Positions 8,643-17,131 of a stretch of DNA of 35,915 nt are shown piece by piece. Source of the DNA: a virus. Position numbers and translations under genes: made by a program. The stretch covers positions 1 to 35,915 of the IMG/VR virus record IMGVR_UViG_3300015261_000161; one strand, written 5' to 3'. How positions within the stretch are numbered: the stretch's first letter is position 1; each line of letters opens with the position of its first letter. The notes under the pieces are model-generated. The model was given only the letters and a program-made list of their open reading frames with translations, did not search any database and had not been told where the DNA came from.

Positions 8643-9041
8643 TTTTACTCCGCTTGATCGCCTGCTGGCGGAACGTCCGGTAAACGCTTACCGGCAGCGC
8701 CAGCTGCTCGGCAAGCGTCAGCCGGCACCAGTAATGAATACCGGGATGATCGGCTATCAGCTGTTGTTCTGTCGTTCCGCCGGCGGGAGCAAAAAATCGT
8801 TAAACGCCTTCACCAGCTGCTGATAGTCATATGACGGCAGGCCGTATAAATCTTCCGGCGCGCGGCCACACAGGGAGGCGATCATGGCCAGCTCCTTCTC
8901 CATAAAATCGCCTCTGGCTTTTTCGAACATGATTTTGTCGCGTACGGTGGGTTCGCGGACGGTCAGACTGGTAACGGTTTCGCCGTTCAGATCAACGGGG
9001 CGTGACAGGGTAACGGTGGTGGTGGTTGCCGGATAATTCAT
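8626..9041 (-). CDS. Tail assembly chaperone gpE+E' (-1 frameshift product)
   Basis: The E reading frame contains T TTT TTG (minus strand, 8796-8790) shortly before its end. A -1 shift there gives an extension of about 55 residues rich in Gln, Leu and Arg, including RLTLAEQLALPVSVYR, ending with TAA at 8628-8626 just inside gene T. P2 and lambda make their chaperone pairs with the same type of slip. Both heptamer position and extension fit; the efficiency is not visible. Confidence 0.85.
8757..9041 (-). CDS. E: Tail assembly chaperone gpE
   Basis: 94 residues from the ATG at 9041 (AAGGAAT site). P2 gpE family, a cytoplasmic chaperone that coats the tape measure protein during tail assembly. 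It ends in FNDFLLPPAERQNNS; codons for DFL form the slippery site used to make the longer E+E' protein. It lies between the tube gene and T, and a terminator separates it from the tube gene. Confidence 0.88.
   Translation of the reverse strand: MNYPATTTTVTLSRPVDLNGETVTSLTVREPTVRDKIMFEKARGDFMEKELAMIASLCGRAPEDLYGLPSYDYQQLVKAFNDFLLPPAERQNNS
8790..8796 (-). promoter_or_regulatory. -1 programmed frameshift site T TTT TTG
   Basis: Heptamer in the reading frame of gpE (GAT TTT TTG). The overlapping -1 frame is open from here into gene T. Identical in type to the P2 E/E' slip site. Confidence 0.85.
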
Positions 9042-9074
9042 GAATAATTCCTTATGTTTCTGTTTTTCAGGTAA

Positions 9075-9106
9075 TAAAAAACCCCGCACTGCTCACACAG
9101 TCGGGG
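9075..9106 (-). terminator. Terminator after the tail tube gene
   Basis: Stem ccccg-actg paired with cagtcgggg (9082-9091 with 9098-9106, one bulged base) followed on the minus strand by TTTTTT. It lies in the gap between FII and E and could reduce transcription from the abundant sheath/tube genes into E and T. A T run on the other side could make it bidirectional. Confidence 0.75.
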
Positions 9107-9126
9107 CCGAATTTTTTCTCAGTGCA

Positions 9127-9636
9127 TCACATCAGCAGCGCGTCTTTTTCGTCGGCCAGAACGTTCACACCGTTCACCGCGCGGATCATGTTCTGCGGGT
9201 CGATTTCGTACACCGCTTTATTGTCGACCGTCAGTTTGTAATAACTGAGGTTCAGCGTGGCGCTCATCCCCACACCTTCCTTGCTGTCGGATCCATGCTC
9301 ATCCGGTGTCAGCGTGCCGATAATCCCCTGCATTTCGTCCACGAACGTGTGCAGGCTGCCGTTACTGTCCTTATAAGTCCGGCGCGCCTGTACGCGGGTG
9401 GTGCTGCCGGGAATAAAACCGAACAGCGCCAGCACGTCACTGTCTGCGGATACCTTAAATTCGCAGCTCATCGGCTCCATGCCGTTATCCACCGGCATCG
9501 CCATGTCCATCCAGGCTGTTTTATAGTTGCCGATGGTGGCCGCAAGCGCCGGCGGCGTGAAAGACTGTAGTCCGGCAATGCGCGTGCCGTCCTGGGTGTA
9601 CAGGGCGCTTTTGCTGTAGACGTAGGTAAGTTCCAT
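9127..9636 (-). CDS. FII: Major tail tube protein (P2 FII-like)
   Basis: 169 residues, ATG with AAGGAGT site. FII family tube protein: conserved TPPAL near 28 and IDPQNMIRAVNGVNVLAD at the end, where family members carry an IDP/INP motif. It polymerises into the inner tail tube under the sheath. Directly downstream of the sheath gene, as in P2. A second FII-like gene lies at 27817-28347. Confidence 0.92.
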   Translation of the reverse strand: MELTYVYSKSALYTQDGTRIAGLQSFTPPALAATIGNYKTAWMDMAMPVDNGMEPMSCEFKVSADSDVLALFGFIPGSTTRVQARRTYKDSNGSLHTFVDEMQGIIGTLTPDEHGSDSKEGVGMSATLNLSYYKLTVDNKAVYEIDPQNMIRAVNGVNVLADEKDALLM

Positions 9637-9645
9637 AGGGACTCC

Positions 9646-11142
9646 TTATGCGGCCATCACTTCGGTGACGGTGTAGGTGTTATCGATCGCGTAGGTCAGG
9701 GTGATTTCTTCTGCCGGTGATTTCGGCGCGAACGCTATATTGAAATAAATTTTGCCGGCTGCCAGAGACTCCGCGGTATTCAGCTCCGGATCCAGTTCAC
9801 AGCGCCCGCCATTAATCGCCCCCAGTTTTGTCTGGCTGCGCAGGTAGCTGTTAACCGAACCCAAAAGCGAGGTGGCAAACGCCTTATCAATCGGGCGATC
9901 AAGGTAGTTTTTCGTCACCATCACCTGAATGGAATCCTGCAGCATGTCAGCGGTCCGGCGCACCGCCTCAAAGCGCCACTGCGGATCGGATGAGCACAGG
10001 CGGTTACCCCAGTGACGGTAGCCGTCCAGCTGGATGATAGTGGAGACGTTCTCCTGGTTAAGCTGGTTGGCCACGCAGTTTTCATCCCCGATAAGCCAGG
10101 TATCCACCTGCTCCAGACCGGTAAAGCCCAGCACCTTCTGGTTGGACTTAGACCACCACCAGCCCAGCTCACTGTCGATGCGCACACGGTGGCCGGCTGC
10201 GGCAGCAGAATACGGACGGGAAATACTCTCCCCCGTCACGTCGCTGGTGACCATAATGCGCGGGCGCAGCATCTCCACGCGGGCACCGTATTTCTTCGCC
10301 CGCTGCGCCACCTCCACCGCCGTGGCACCGGTGGGTGAATCCAGATAGGTCACCGCGCGCAATTTTGTGGCCATGCTCTCGAGCGCCTTGCCCACGCTAT
10401 CGTCCGTGCTCCACTCCGGCGCGATAAGAATGCGCGGCTGATAGTTCAGGCTGCCCTGCGCCAGCTGCAGCGCTTCGATGCCCTGCAGGATGTTTGCGCG
10501 CTGCTGATTCTCTTCCTCACTGGCTTCAACCCTTACCAGCACCACCAGTGCGCCGGTCTGGGCCAGGATGTCCTGCATATCGGCGTACAGCGTGCCGGTC
10601 GTGCCCAGCTTTTTCGCCTGTGTCCTGCTGCCGGAAATAATCGTCGGTTTATACAGCGGAAACGGCTCGTCCGTGCCCCCGGAAAGCGATGTGGCCGGCA
10701 GTTCAGCCACCACACCAGCGCCGGTCGTGCCCGCATACAGCGCGGCGGTTATACCGGCATCCTTCAGATCGTTAACGACTTTCACGACCTCTGATGCCGT
10801 TGCGTTAATGACGCCTTCCTCATTGGTTCCGAGCGTGATCGTCAGGAGACTGTCCGTAAATAGCGCTTTCGTGACGGCTCCCGTGGCCTCGTTTTCATCC
10901 GTTGCTTCTGTCGGTTCCCCCGCCACCATCACCACTTTCAGCTTCTTGCCACCGGTACCGGGACTGGTCGCGGTAAACGTCAGGGCATTGTCAGCCAGCA
11001 CGCTGCCGGTAATCAGGCTGGCCGCCGTGCCCTGCTCCGCATCCGGTGCTGTCCCCACCAGGCCAATAACGGACAGATTTACGTTCGTGACAGCCTTTGT
11101 GGCGCTGTCTTTTTCCTTCGTGCGTACACCGTGAAGGTCCAT
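9646..11142 (-). CDS. FI: Tail sheath protein (P2 FI-like)
   Basis: 498 residues from the ATG at 11142, preceded by GGAGAAAAT; an in-frame extension to 11220 crosses a terminator and is not used. Contractile sheath family: N-terminal HGVRTKE, a central inserted beta-rich domain, then C-terminal domain with EVAQRAKKYGARV and the conserved RRTADMLQDSIQ helix. Forms the contractile outer sheath. A terminator sits just before the start, so the gene needs antitermination, read-through or its own promoter. Confidence 0.93.
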   Translation of the reverse strand: MDLHGVRTKEKDSATKAVTNVNLSVIGLVGTAPDAEQGTAASLITGSVLADNALTFTATSPGTGGKKLKVVMVAGEPTEATDENEATGAVTKALFTDSLLTITLGTNEEGVINATASEVVKVVNDLKDAGITAALYAGTTGAGVVAELPATSLSGGTDEPFPLYKPTIISGSRTQAKKLGTTGTLYADMQDILAQTGALVVLVRVEASEEENQQRANILQGIEALQLAQGSLNYQPRILIAPEWSTDDSVGKALESMATKLRAVTYLDSPTGATAVEVAQRAKKYGARVEMLRPRIMVTSDVTGESISRPYSAAAAGHRVRIDSELGWWWSKSNQKVLGFTGLEQVDTWLIGDENCVANQLNQENVSTIIQLDGYRHWGNRLCSSDPQWRFEAVRRTADMLQDSIQVMVTKNYLDRPIDKAFATSLLGSVNSYLRSQTKLGAINGGRCELDPELNTAESLAAGKIYFNIAFAPKSPAEEITLTYAIDNTYTVTEVMAA

Positions 11143-11153
11143 ATTTTCTCCAT

Positions 11154-11178
11154 AAAAAAACCGCCCGGCGTGGGCGGT
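11154..11178 (-). terminator. Terminator just upstream of the sheath gene
   Basis: Seven-base GC stem accgccc/gggcggt (11160-11166 with 11172-11178) followed on the minus strand by a run of T. It ends 11 bp before the sheath start codon and closes transcription coming from the H/G direction. Confidence 0.85.
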
Positions 11179-11199
11179 GATATTGCAGAACAGCGCAGA

Positions 11200-11220
11200 T
11201 TGATCGCTGATAACGATCAA
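11200..11220. promoter_or_regulatory. Inverted repeat ttgatcg/cgatcaa
   Basis: Perfect seven-base arms separated by seven bases, upstream of the plus-strand moron. Possible operator; no regulator identified. Confidence 0.4.
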
Positions 11221-11272
11221 TTCCTGGCGTATCGATCTGCGAAACCAATTTGAGTTAAGTCACATAACCATG

Positions 11273-11300
11273 ATTCCATTGCGGGAATGTTTAATGGAAT
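11273..11300 (+). promoter_or_regulatory. Inverted repeat attccatt/aatggaat before the moron
   Basis: Perfect eight-base arms 12 bases apart, the right arm ending eight bases before the ATG at 11309. It could fold in the leader RNA and mask translation start, or act as an operator. Confidence 0.45.
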
Positions 11301-11308
11301 GAAAATCA

Positions 11309-11758
11309 ATGAATAAGAAGAAAGTCAGCCTGGTCGCTACATACAACGCAAATAACAGGCACGTTGTTGAATCTTTGTTAACGAATAACGCAGCAAAAGA
11401 CCTGTACGAACTCATTCTGGTAAACGAGGGTAATGCAGAGGATATTATTCATCCTGGCGCAATATCTCTGCGGGTAACTACTTTCAAAGCCCATTGTGAG
11501 CCACTTGTTATGGCCATTGGTGCCCACTATGCCAGCGGCGATGTCATTGTCCTTTGCCGGAAACCAGACTGTATTACTGACAAGGTGTGCAGAAAATTCC
11601 ACAAAGCCAGACACCACCATAGCCCCGTAGATGGTCTTTATGTTTTTATGAAATCAGACCTACCCTGGGAATATGAAATCGACACGGGTTTTGTAAAAGG
11701 AAATAAAGGGCGTTTCATTAACCTTGAATGGGAAGCTGTAAATCATGTGGAAAGGTAA
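11309..11758 (+). CDS. Unknown moron protein with glycosyltransferase-like N terminus
   Basis: 149 residues, on the plus strand against the tail operon and more AT-rich than its neighbours. I do not recognise the family. The opening VSLVATYNANN, then YELILVNEGN and later YASGDVIVLCRKPDC, follow the beta-strand pattern of GT-A (family 2) glycosyltransferases, but the usual DxD is not evident and the protein is about half normal length. Overlap with a following small membrane protein gene suggests a two-gene lysogenic-conversion unit. Function is open. Confidence 0.65.
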   Translation: MNKKKVSLVATYNANNRHVVESLLTNNAAKDLYELILVNEGNAEDIIHPGAISLRVTTFKAHCEPLVMAIGAHYASGDVIVLCRKPDCITDKVCRKFHKARHHHSPVDGLYVFMKSDLPWEYEIDTGFVKGNKGRFINLEWEAVNHVER

Positions 11759-11888
11759 TCCTCACATTGAATTTATTTTTGCTGTCTTTACTGCTGCAGT
11801 TGTTTTCACCGCACTGGTTTTACTGACAGTGGACAGCTGGATTTTAATAAGACAGTTTATGAAATCCAGAAAAAATAAGGGGCAGTGA
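11745..11888 (+). CDS. Small membrane protein, 47 residues
   Basis: ATG at 11745 overlaps the end of the previous gene by 14 bp, which suggests translational coupling. One hydrophobic segment of about 22 residues (FIFAVFTAAVVFTALVLLTV) is followed by a basic tail (KSRKNKGQ), predicting a single-pass inner-membrane protein with basic C terminus. It ends 14 bp from the convergent tail-fibre assembly gene. No family recognised; a partner for the preceding protein or an envelope-modifying moron are possibilities. Confidence 0.6.
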   Translation: MWKGNPHIEFIFAVFTAAVVFTALVLLTVDSWILIRQFMKSRKNKGQ

Positions 11889-11902
11889 TGCCCTTTTGAT
11901 GT

Positions 11903-12328
11903 TTACACCATCGCCTGATCCGGCCAGTTAACATCAGGCGCATTTTCAGGATTTATCGCCTCAAGTGCTTCGATATAATCCAGGGTGGCCTCAAGCCTTT
12001 CTCTCTCCTCATCCGTCAGTGCTCGCCCGTTCATCTGCTTTAACTGAATGACCGCCAACGACTGCATAGCATTTGAGATAAGCTTCTTTTTTTTCTGCTC
12101 CGCCAGTTGAACATAATCAACTGACGGTTCTTTCAGTACCGGATAACCATCTTTATCACTCACAATCTGTTTACCTGCGGACTGGCCTGCAAGTAATGCC
12201 TGCCACTCTTTAACAGTAAGCTCCACACAATCAGAAGGGAAAGTGCCTTTTTTTTCATATATCTCCCTGTCGCCACTCCAGATAAAACCGCCCAGCTCAT
12301 GGCTGTAATAATAGAATTCATCTTTCAT
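11903..12328 (-). CDS. G: Tail fibre assembly protein gpG
   Basis: 141 residues from the ATG at 12328, one base after the fibre gene stop (TAATATG). Typical of the tail-fibre assembly family: N-terminal FYYYSHELGGF, a middle segment in which the chaperone names the fibre-ready residue run, and a C terminus with PDVNWPDQ. It assists folding and attachment of the H fibre, and its C-terminal part usually varies with the fibre. Confidence 0.9.
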   Translation of the reverse strand: MKDEFYYYSHELGGFIWSGDREIYEKKGTFPSDCVELTVKEWQALLAGQSAGKQIVSDKDGYPVLKEPSVDYVQLAEQKKKKLISNAMQSLAVIQLKQMNGRALTDEERERLEATLDYIEALEAINPENAPDVNWPDQAMV

Positions 12329-12329
12329 A

Positions 12330-13709
12330 TTAATATCCGACTGCAAAAATAAGAGGTGCAACACGCCCATGACTACCGTATGCGAGGTTTGGCATGACAT
12401 TACATGAAGCATTTGACCAGTTCACCATTTGGTAATTCTGTTCACAATTTGCATTGTTATCCGGATTGAGGGTTGAGACACTCGCAAACAGACAGGCATT
12501 TGGAAAGGCCACCGGGAAATTTATCAGTTGTGTCGCATCACCTGTAGTTTCACCGCCTAAACACCACTGCAAATACATTCCCGTTGTCGGATCATGAAAC
12601 CACCCGTTGCCTCCGGCGGCCCAGTTCGGTTTATTGGCAAAATTTAGACCTACCCATTCAGCCGTAGCGAAGCCGTTAGCATTTACCCATGCTACCGTAG
12701 CGAAATTACCGTCCACATAATCCCGACGGGCGAGGTATATGATCGCTTCACTGTCAGCGTGTCGCATATACGGGCTTTCGGCATCCCCCGCCACAAAGCC
12801 AGCCACCCGGCAAAAATCACGGGTTATCGAGTTTGTATCGTCGCCGGTAGGCTTAGCTATCGTGTCATAATTCCTCGCCCACGCTGACCACTCATCGCCG
12901 TAAAAAGTGCGGGTGTACGTTCTCCCGGCGCGGTATTGCGTGTAAACCTGAATTATTCCCGCGGCTTTCTTCACCTCAAGCGATCCGGCGCTAAGCTCCG
13001 GGTAGTTAGATCCATTTGCGGCACTGTGATCGGACGGTTGAAAATAAAGTCCCGGCGTAGTGATGTCGTTTAAATTCTCAACGTCGCCTAACTGCACAGC
13101 GCCGCCGTAAATATCCCACGGCGTCACCACCACGTCTGCGGTCAGAGGATGACCGTTAACGGTGCGCCCCGACGGAACTGCATCAACATCTGCCGGTGTC
13201 AGCGTGAGATCAGCTGTCAGATCGTGTCCGTTGATTTTTCGCGGCAGCGGCACATAAAGCTGATCGCCCTCTTCTTTTGTCAGCCAGGCACCATCGGTGA
13301 CGTTCAGCGTCACATCTGCGGTGTCAGACACGGCCAGCTGCGCCAGAATCTCCAGTGACGCCGCATAGCCGGTATCGGGTGCAGGCTTTGGCTGGTCGGG
13401 ATAGTTTCCCACCGCATACAGCGTGTCACCGGTATAAATGCCAATCCCCCGGATGGTGTAGCCCCCGCTTGAGGCCGGAATGATGCACTGCGCCACCAGT
13501 ACCGCGGGATCGTCCGCGCTCACCGCCAGCGAACTGATGTCACCCCGGTACACCTCATTCGCCAGCGCGGTTAATGTCGGATCCGGGGTAAAGGCCGCAC
13601 CGCCATCGCACACACCGAAGGCGGTTAATACCAGCGGTTCGCCGGCGGCATGCGCCGCAGCTTCCAGCGCCGCGCCTGCATCAGTTATCAGAATGTAAAA
13701 GTCAGCCAT
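12330..13709 (-). CDS. H: Tail fibre protein gpH
   Basis: 459 residues; GTG and ATG are adjacent at the start and the ATG at 13709 is taken, overlapping gene I. The N-terminal 150 residues are the P2-type fibre attachment domain (phage tail-collar fibre), then a shaft with repeated NGHDLTADLTLTPADVDAVP-like blocks (NGHxLTAD twice), then a C-terminal region with GNGWFHDPTTGMYLQW and INFPVAFPNA, matching the gp53-like receptor-binding tip. It is much shorter than P2 gpH (about 670). Determines host range. Confidence 0.9.
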   Translation of the reverse strand: MADFYILITDAGAALEAAAHAAGEPLVLTAFGVCDGGAAFTPDPTLTALANEVYRGDISSLAVSADDPAVLVAQCIIPASSGGYTIRGIGIYTGDTLYAVGNYPDQPKPAPDTGYAASLEILAQLAVSDTADVTLNVTDGAWLTKEEGDQLYVPLPRKINGHDLTADLTLTPADVDAVPSGRTVNGHPLTADVVVTPWDIYGGAVQLGDVENLNDITTPGLYFQPSDHSAANGSNYPELSAGSLEVKKAAGIIQVYTQYRAGRTYTRTFYGDEWSAWARNYDTIAKPTGDDTNSITRDFCRVAGFVAGDAESPYMRHADSEAIIYLARRDYVDGNFATVAWVNANGFATAEWVGLNFANKPNWAAGGNGWFHDPTTGMYLQWCLGGETTGDATQLINFPVAFPNACLFASVSTLNPDNNANCEQNYQMVNWSNASCNVMPNLAYGSHGRVAPLIFAVGY

Positions 13710-14247
13710 CACGTCTTTTTGCCTTAATGGTTACTGATTGATGAGTGAAAAATGCCCCGCCCGCCCAGGCTTTCCCTGTGATGCCCTGCTCGGTAATGCT
13801 GATCCCCGACAGCAGGCTGCGGGCGTTTTTGGCATCGTTGACCTGCGAGGTCAGTTTTGCCAGCGTGGCCTCTGAAATGCTGTTTCCGTGAATTTCCACC
13901 CGGAACGTGTAGGGCTCAGCCGGGGGCGAGTCACTGAACCACTCGATCACATCACAGGGGTAATCAACGGCAGCCAGCGCACGTCTTACGGCTCCCACGG
14001 TTCCACGCCGTTTATTTACGGCAGCGGCGCTTTTTATCACGCTGCGCTTTTGCGCTTCGGTCCAGCTTTCATCCCACCAGGTGATCGCATATTCCCACGC
14101 AAGCCAGGGAAGCAGCACCGCCGGACAGGTGTCAGGATTTTTTATGCTGCGGATATCGAGGGGGAGATCGCCGGCGTGGGCCATCACCTGCTCAAGCGCC
14201 CGTTCTGCTGCGGTGGAATTGGGTGGCAGCAGTGACTTAATGCTCAT
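13702..14247 (-). CDS. I: Baseplate protein gpI
   Basis: 181 residues of the P2 gpI family: LLPPNSTAAERALEQ at the start and LPWLAWEYAITWWDESW, the family hallmark. A wedge component that links gpJ to the fibre. Its start overlaps the gpJ stop (TGATG) and its end overlaps H. Confidence 0.93.
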   Translation of the reverse strand: MSIKSLLPPNSTAAERALEQVMAHAGDLPLDIRSIKNPDTCPAVLLPWLAWEYAITWWDESWTEAQKRSVIKSAAAVNKRRGTVGAVRRALAAVDYPCDVIEWFSDSPPAEPYTFRVEIHGNSISEATLAKLTSQVNDAKNARSLLSGISITEQGITGKAWAGGAFFTHQSVTIKAKRRDG

Positions 14248-15140
14248 CAGTCAGGCTCCTGTGTGCTGAGGGTGACGCTTTCACACCAGGCGGCCTGTCC
14301 CACCCCGACAGCCAGCGTCGCGGCAGGAGAACGCAGAATCACGTCATCCACGCCAGCCTGTTTCAGCGCGGCGTAAATACCGGCGATCGACACGTCCGTT
14401 TCAATTTTGTGTACGCTGGCGGTATAGCTGGCCAGCGCCTCCTTTGCTGCTGTCACCACCGCGTCGGTATCCGGGCCGGTGCTGATAACCAGCGTGGCGT
14501 CCACGCTGTAGCCGATAATTTCCGGTGCCTTCACGGTGACAAAATCCGTCAGCGGTCGGACATCCTCAGGACTCAGCGCGTCATTAACCGCCGCCAGCAG
14601 GTCAGCTGAAGGTGTACCGTCTCCCTCAGCGGAGAGCACATACACATCCACATAACCCGGCTCGGTGTCCGGCGGGCCGTAGGCATGCGCATCGAGTACG
14701 ACACTCCCCACACCGCGGGCATAGTATTCATACGCCTCGCGGGCACCGGCGGTATTGCGCGCATACCATGAAAGGCGGATACGCTGCCGGTAGCTCTCAT
14801 CATCCTCCATCACCGCCTCTGTGGGCGGGATGGTACTGTCATCGGCAGGGGTCACCACCTGACGCGCCACATCAAAATTCGCGCCGATTTGATCAAGGTC
14901 ATCACCTTTCGCATAGGCCAGAAGTGTCGCCAGCACACCACTGTTAAACCGGGCAATATTGACCATTTCCCGGTAAACCAGTATTTCCAGCAGCTTCATG
15001 GCCGGATCGCTTTCCAGCAGCGCGTTAAACGTGCTGTCCAGGCCCTGCAGTTCTGCCAGCCGCAGTGCCTTCTGCTCTTTAAAGAGCGGCATTTCCAGCA
15101 CCGACGGTGGCGGCAGCTGGCTCAGGTCAATGGTATTCAA
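14247..15140 (-). CDS. J: Baseplate assembly protein gpJ (TTG start)
   Basis: 297 residues of the P2 gpJ / Mu gp47 baseplate wedge family, with LLAYAKGDDLDQIGANFDVAR and SYRQRIRLSWYARNTAGAREAYEYYA as family signatures. The start appears to be TTG at 15140, overlapping the gpW stop (TTGA) and preceded by GGAGGGG at good spacing; the N terminus then reads as in homologues. A rare start codon in a coupled gene. Confidence 0.92.
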   Translation of the reverse strand: MNTIDLSQLPPPSVLEMPLFKEQKALRLAELQGLDSTFNALLESDPAMKLLEILVYREMVNIARFNSGVLATLLAYAKGDDLDQIGANFDVARQVVTPADDSTIPPTEAVMEDDESYRQRIRLSWYARNTAGAREAYEYYARGVGSVVLDAHAYGPPDTEPGYVDVYVLSAEGDGTPSADLLAAVNDALSPEDVRPLTDFVTVKAPEIIGYSVDATLVISTGPDTDAVVTAAKEALASYTASVHKIETDVSIAGIYAALKQAGVDDVILRSPAATLAVGVGQAAWCESVTLSTQEPD

Positions 15141-15472
15141 ACCGTCAGCCCCTCCAGTCGGATTAGTTTTTGCGTTTCGGCGTCAGTGGCCGCCAGATCA
15201 ACGACGATCCGCCCGGCTCCCGTCCGGCTGGCCGTCACGGACTGCACGGTGATCCGCGGCTCCCATTTTTCCAGTGCCACCGCGGTGGCCATCACTGCGC
15301 GGATTTGTGTCAGCGCATCAGCCGGGGCGTCAACCAGTGCAGGTAAATCACTGCCATATTCCGGCAGCATCACCCGCGTGCCGGCGGGGGTGGACAGAAT
15401 GTCCTGAACGGACTGGCGGATATGCGCCGTATCAGACAGCGCGGCACCGGTATTTCGTTTCATGCCTCGCAT
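15137..15472 (-). CDS. W: Baseplate assembly protein gpW (sheath initiator)
   Basis: 111 residues of the P2 gpW / T4 gp25 family: PAGTRVMLPEYGSDLPALVD is the core, followed by the EPRI-containing strand. ATG at 15472 has AAGGA upstream; a second ATG at 15463 is possible. Starts sheath polymerisation on the baseplate. The regulator moron is inserted between this gene and V, which are adjacent in P2. Confidence 0.92.
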   Translation of the reverse strand: MRGMKRNTGAALSDTAHIRQSVQDILSTPAGTRVMLPEYGSDLPALVDAPADALTQIRAVMATAVALEKWEPRITVQSVTASRTGAGRIVVDLAATDAETQKLIRLEGLTV

Positions 15473-15629
15473 ACAAATTCCTTACTTATGATAAAAACAG
15501 CCAATTTGTTCAAAGTTTTTTTAAAGTTAAAGCCAAAAAATTCACATTCGACGCAGTTTGAAACAACTGTCAGTATTTAATAACACTCCCCCATACAACC
15601 TGAGGTTAATATCATTTGAGAGGGAGAAG

Positions 15630-16013
15630 ATGATGTTGAAAAAAGAGACTGAACACTTTCACAAGCTAATCATTGAAGATGTCACAAAGTACATAAAATT
15701 AAATGCATGGAATTCAAAATTAAATGGCATATCAGTATGCGAGCACAGTGGCTATTCCGTTGCATACATGGGAAGGATTTTCAAAAAACACTATGGGAGC
15801 AGCATTAAAGATTTCATAAAAAAAGAACACTTCGCATACCTGGAATATGAATTAAAATATACAGGTAAATCCATAGGGAATATTGCATCCTTCTCTAATT
15901 ACGCCTCGCTTTCAGACCTTACCAAGCGCTTCAAACGTAGATATGGGATCCCCCCCAGCCAGTACCGCAGACGTTATTTCAAGATGAAGAATGATGGAGG
16001 CATAGAAAAGTAA
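15630..16013 (+). CDS. AraC/MarA-type transcriptional regulator (moron)
   Basis: About 127 residues from the ATG at 15630 (or 15633) behind AGGGAG; an upstream ATG at 15558 has no ribosome-binding site. It consists almost only of the double helix-turn-helix AraC domain: ISVCEHSGYSVAYMGRIFKK for the first helix pair and SIGNIASFSNYASLSDLTKR with YGIPPSQYRRRY for the second. This is the size of MarA or SoxS, with no ligand domain. It is AT-rich, points against the tail operon, and its stop touches the gpV stop with no terminator between. A likely lysogenic-conversion regulator of host or satellite genes; targets unknown. Confidence 0.85.
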   Translation: MMLKKETEHFHKLIIEDVTKYIKLNAWNSKLNGISVCEHSGYSVAYMGRIFKKHYGSSIKDFIKKEHFAYLEYELKYTGKSIGNIASFSNYASLSDLTKRFKRRYGIPPSQYRRRYFKMKNDGGIEK

Positions 16014-16604
16014 CTACATATTCGGATTTGGTTCACCAGTCGATTTCCCGTCATGACCGTTCGGGTGTTCATGCTCGTTATAGATAGCGCGTATTTCCTG
16101 CATGCTGCCTTTTTCATCCGATACGGTCGTGGCCGTAAGCCCGCCATTGATATTTACATCCCCCTCAATATGAACGCCTCCCGGTGAGACGACAGACAGC
16201 TTTCCACCACCAGGCAGACTGATGGCCATCGCGTTTTCGGTGGTGCTGTATGAGACGCCTGCACCGTTCCCGTAGCGCGTCACGTACTCATCCCCGCTTT
16301 CCCCGGCAGGCGTCTGGTCATCGGTGATAAGCCCGACAAGCACGACGCCGTTTCTCAGGTCACCGCCCTCGCTCAGTACCGTGGCGGGACAACCGACTGC
16401 CGGCACGCTCCAGGACTGCACCCCGGCATCTGCGCGGGTGTACCACGGCAGCCAGGCGGTAACATGTTCCGTGTTGTTCACCGGATCGGTACCGAACGTC
16501 ACCCGCACGCGCGGTGGCTTCAGCTGCACGCTGTGCACGGTGCCGCGCCTGATCATGTTGTTCATTCGCCGCCACATTTCAGCCAGCGTGTAATCAATGC
16601 TCAC
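16014..16604 (-). CDS. V: Baseplate spike protein gpV
   Basis: 196 residues. N-terminal OB-fold region (RRGTVHSVQLKPPRVRVTFG), then a beta-helix/needle portion with SPGGVHIEGDVNINGG, and a C-terminal tip YNEHEHPNGHDG. The HxH at the tip corresponds to the iron-binding apex of the P2 membrane-piercing spike. Starts immediately after U. In P2 V begins the baseplate operon V-W-J-I. Confidence 0.93.
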   Translation of the reverse strand: MSIDYTLAEMWRRMNNMIRRGTVHSVQLKPPRVRVTFGTDPVNNTEHVTAWLPWYTRADAGVQSWSVPAVGCPATVLSEGGDLRNGVVLVGLITDDQTPAGESGDEYVTRYGNGAGVSYSTTENAMAISLPGGGKLSVVSPGGVHIEGDVNINGGLTATTVSDEKGSMQEIRAIYNEHEHPNGHDGKSTGEPNPNM

Positions 16605-17131
16605 AGGTACGGCTCCAGAAAATTTTTCATGCTGTCATACGCGCCGCTGATTTTTTCGCTTTTGGTCTGCGTTTTCAGGGCGGAAAGGTCTTCTGTCGCG
16701 CCTGCAAACGTGGAGCTGTAATACTGAAGCGTCAGGGAGACTGTCTGGTGGGTGTGCTGCCCATTCAGGCCGAAGGTGTCCATCACCTGGCTGAGTTGCG
16801 TCAGCGCCCAGTACCCCATCACCCGACCGGTGCCGGTGACCAGCATGTATGGCATGTGCGTGTTCGCCTGCATGCGCAGCTGCTCCACCGGATCCATGCC
16901 TGAGGATGAAAATAAACCGTAGGATTCAAGGGCGCTGGTCAGCAGCGAATCGTTCACCAGCGCGGCATAGATTTCACCCTCAAACTGAATGACGGGTGCT
17001 TTTTTGCCGGTGTACTGCAGGCGTTCGGTTTCCCCGATACGCGGCTGCGCGGCCCAGTTCCAGCCCTCCTGCACCGTCAGGCGCTGATAGGCCAGCGTGC
17101 TGAGGGAAAAAATAAAGCTGCCCCACATCAT
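16601..17131 (-). CDS. U: Tail protein gpU, main 3' part, cut from its N terminus by the satellite
   Basis: 176 residues from Met-Met at 17131. Matches the P2 gpU family (MMWGSFIFSLSTLAYQ; SRVMGYW-like block TGTGRVMGYWALTQLSQV; C-terminal SLTLQYYSS). Its first two codons lie in the 11-bp repeat catcatcagcg; the same two Met codons continue a 27-residue N-terminal piece at the other satellite end. P2 gpU itself starts Met-Met, so this part could be functional if translated, but no Shine-Dalgarno precedes it here. gpU is a baseplate-hub component in P2-like tails. Its place next to V, rather than beside X, is unusual. Confidence 0.85.
   Translation of the reverse strand: MMWGSFIFSLSTLAYQRLTVQEGWNWAAQPRIGETERLQYTGKKAPVIQFEGEIYAALVNDSLLTSALESYGLFSSSGMDPVEQLRMQANTHMPYMLVTGTGRVMGYWALTQLSQVMDTFGLNGQHTHQTVSLTLQYYSSTFAGATEDLSALKTQTKSEKISGAYDSMKNFLEPYL

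Noticed and set aside
8086-8823. Long plus-strand frame of 245 residues opposite T and E
   Set aside because: Ser/Ala/Arg-rich shadow of the GC-rich tape measure gene, without a ribosome site.
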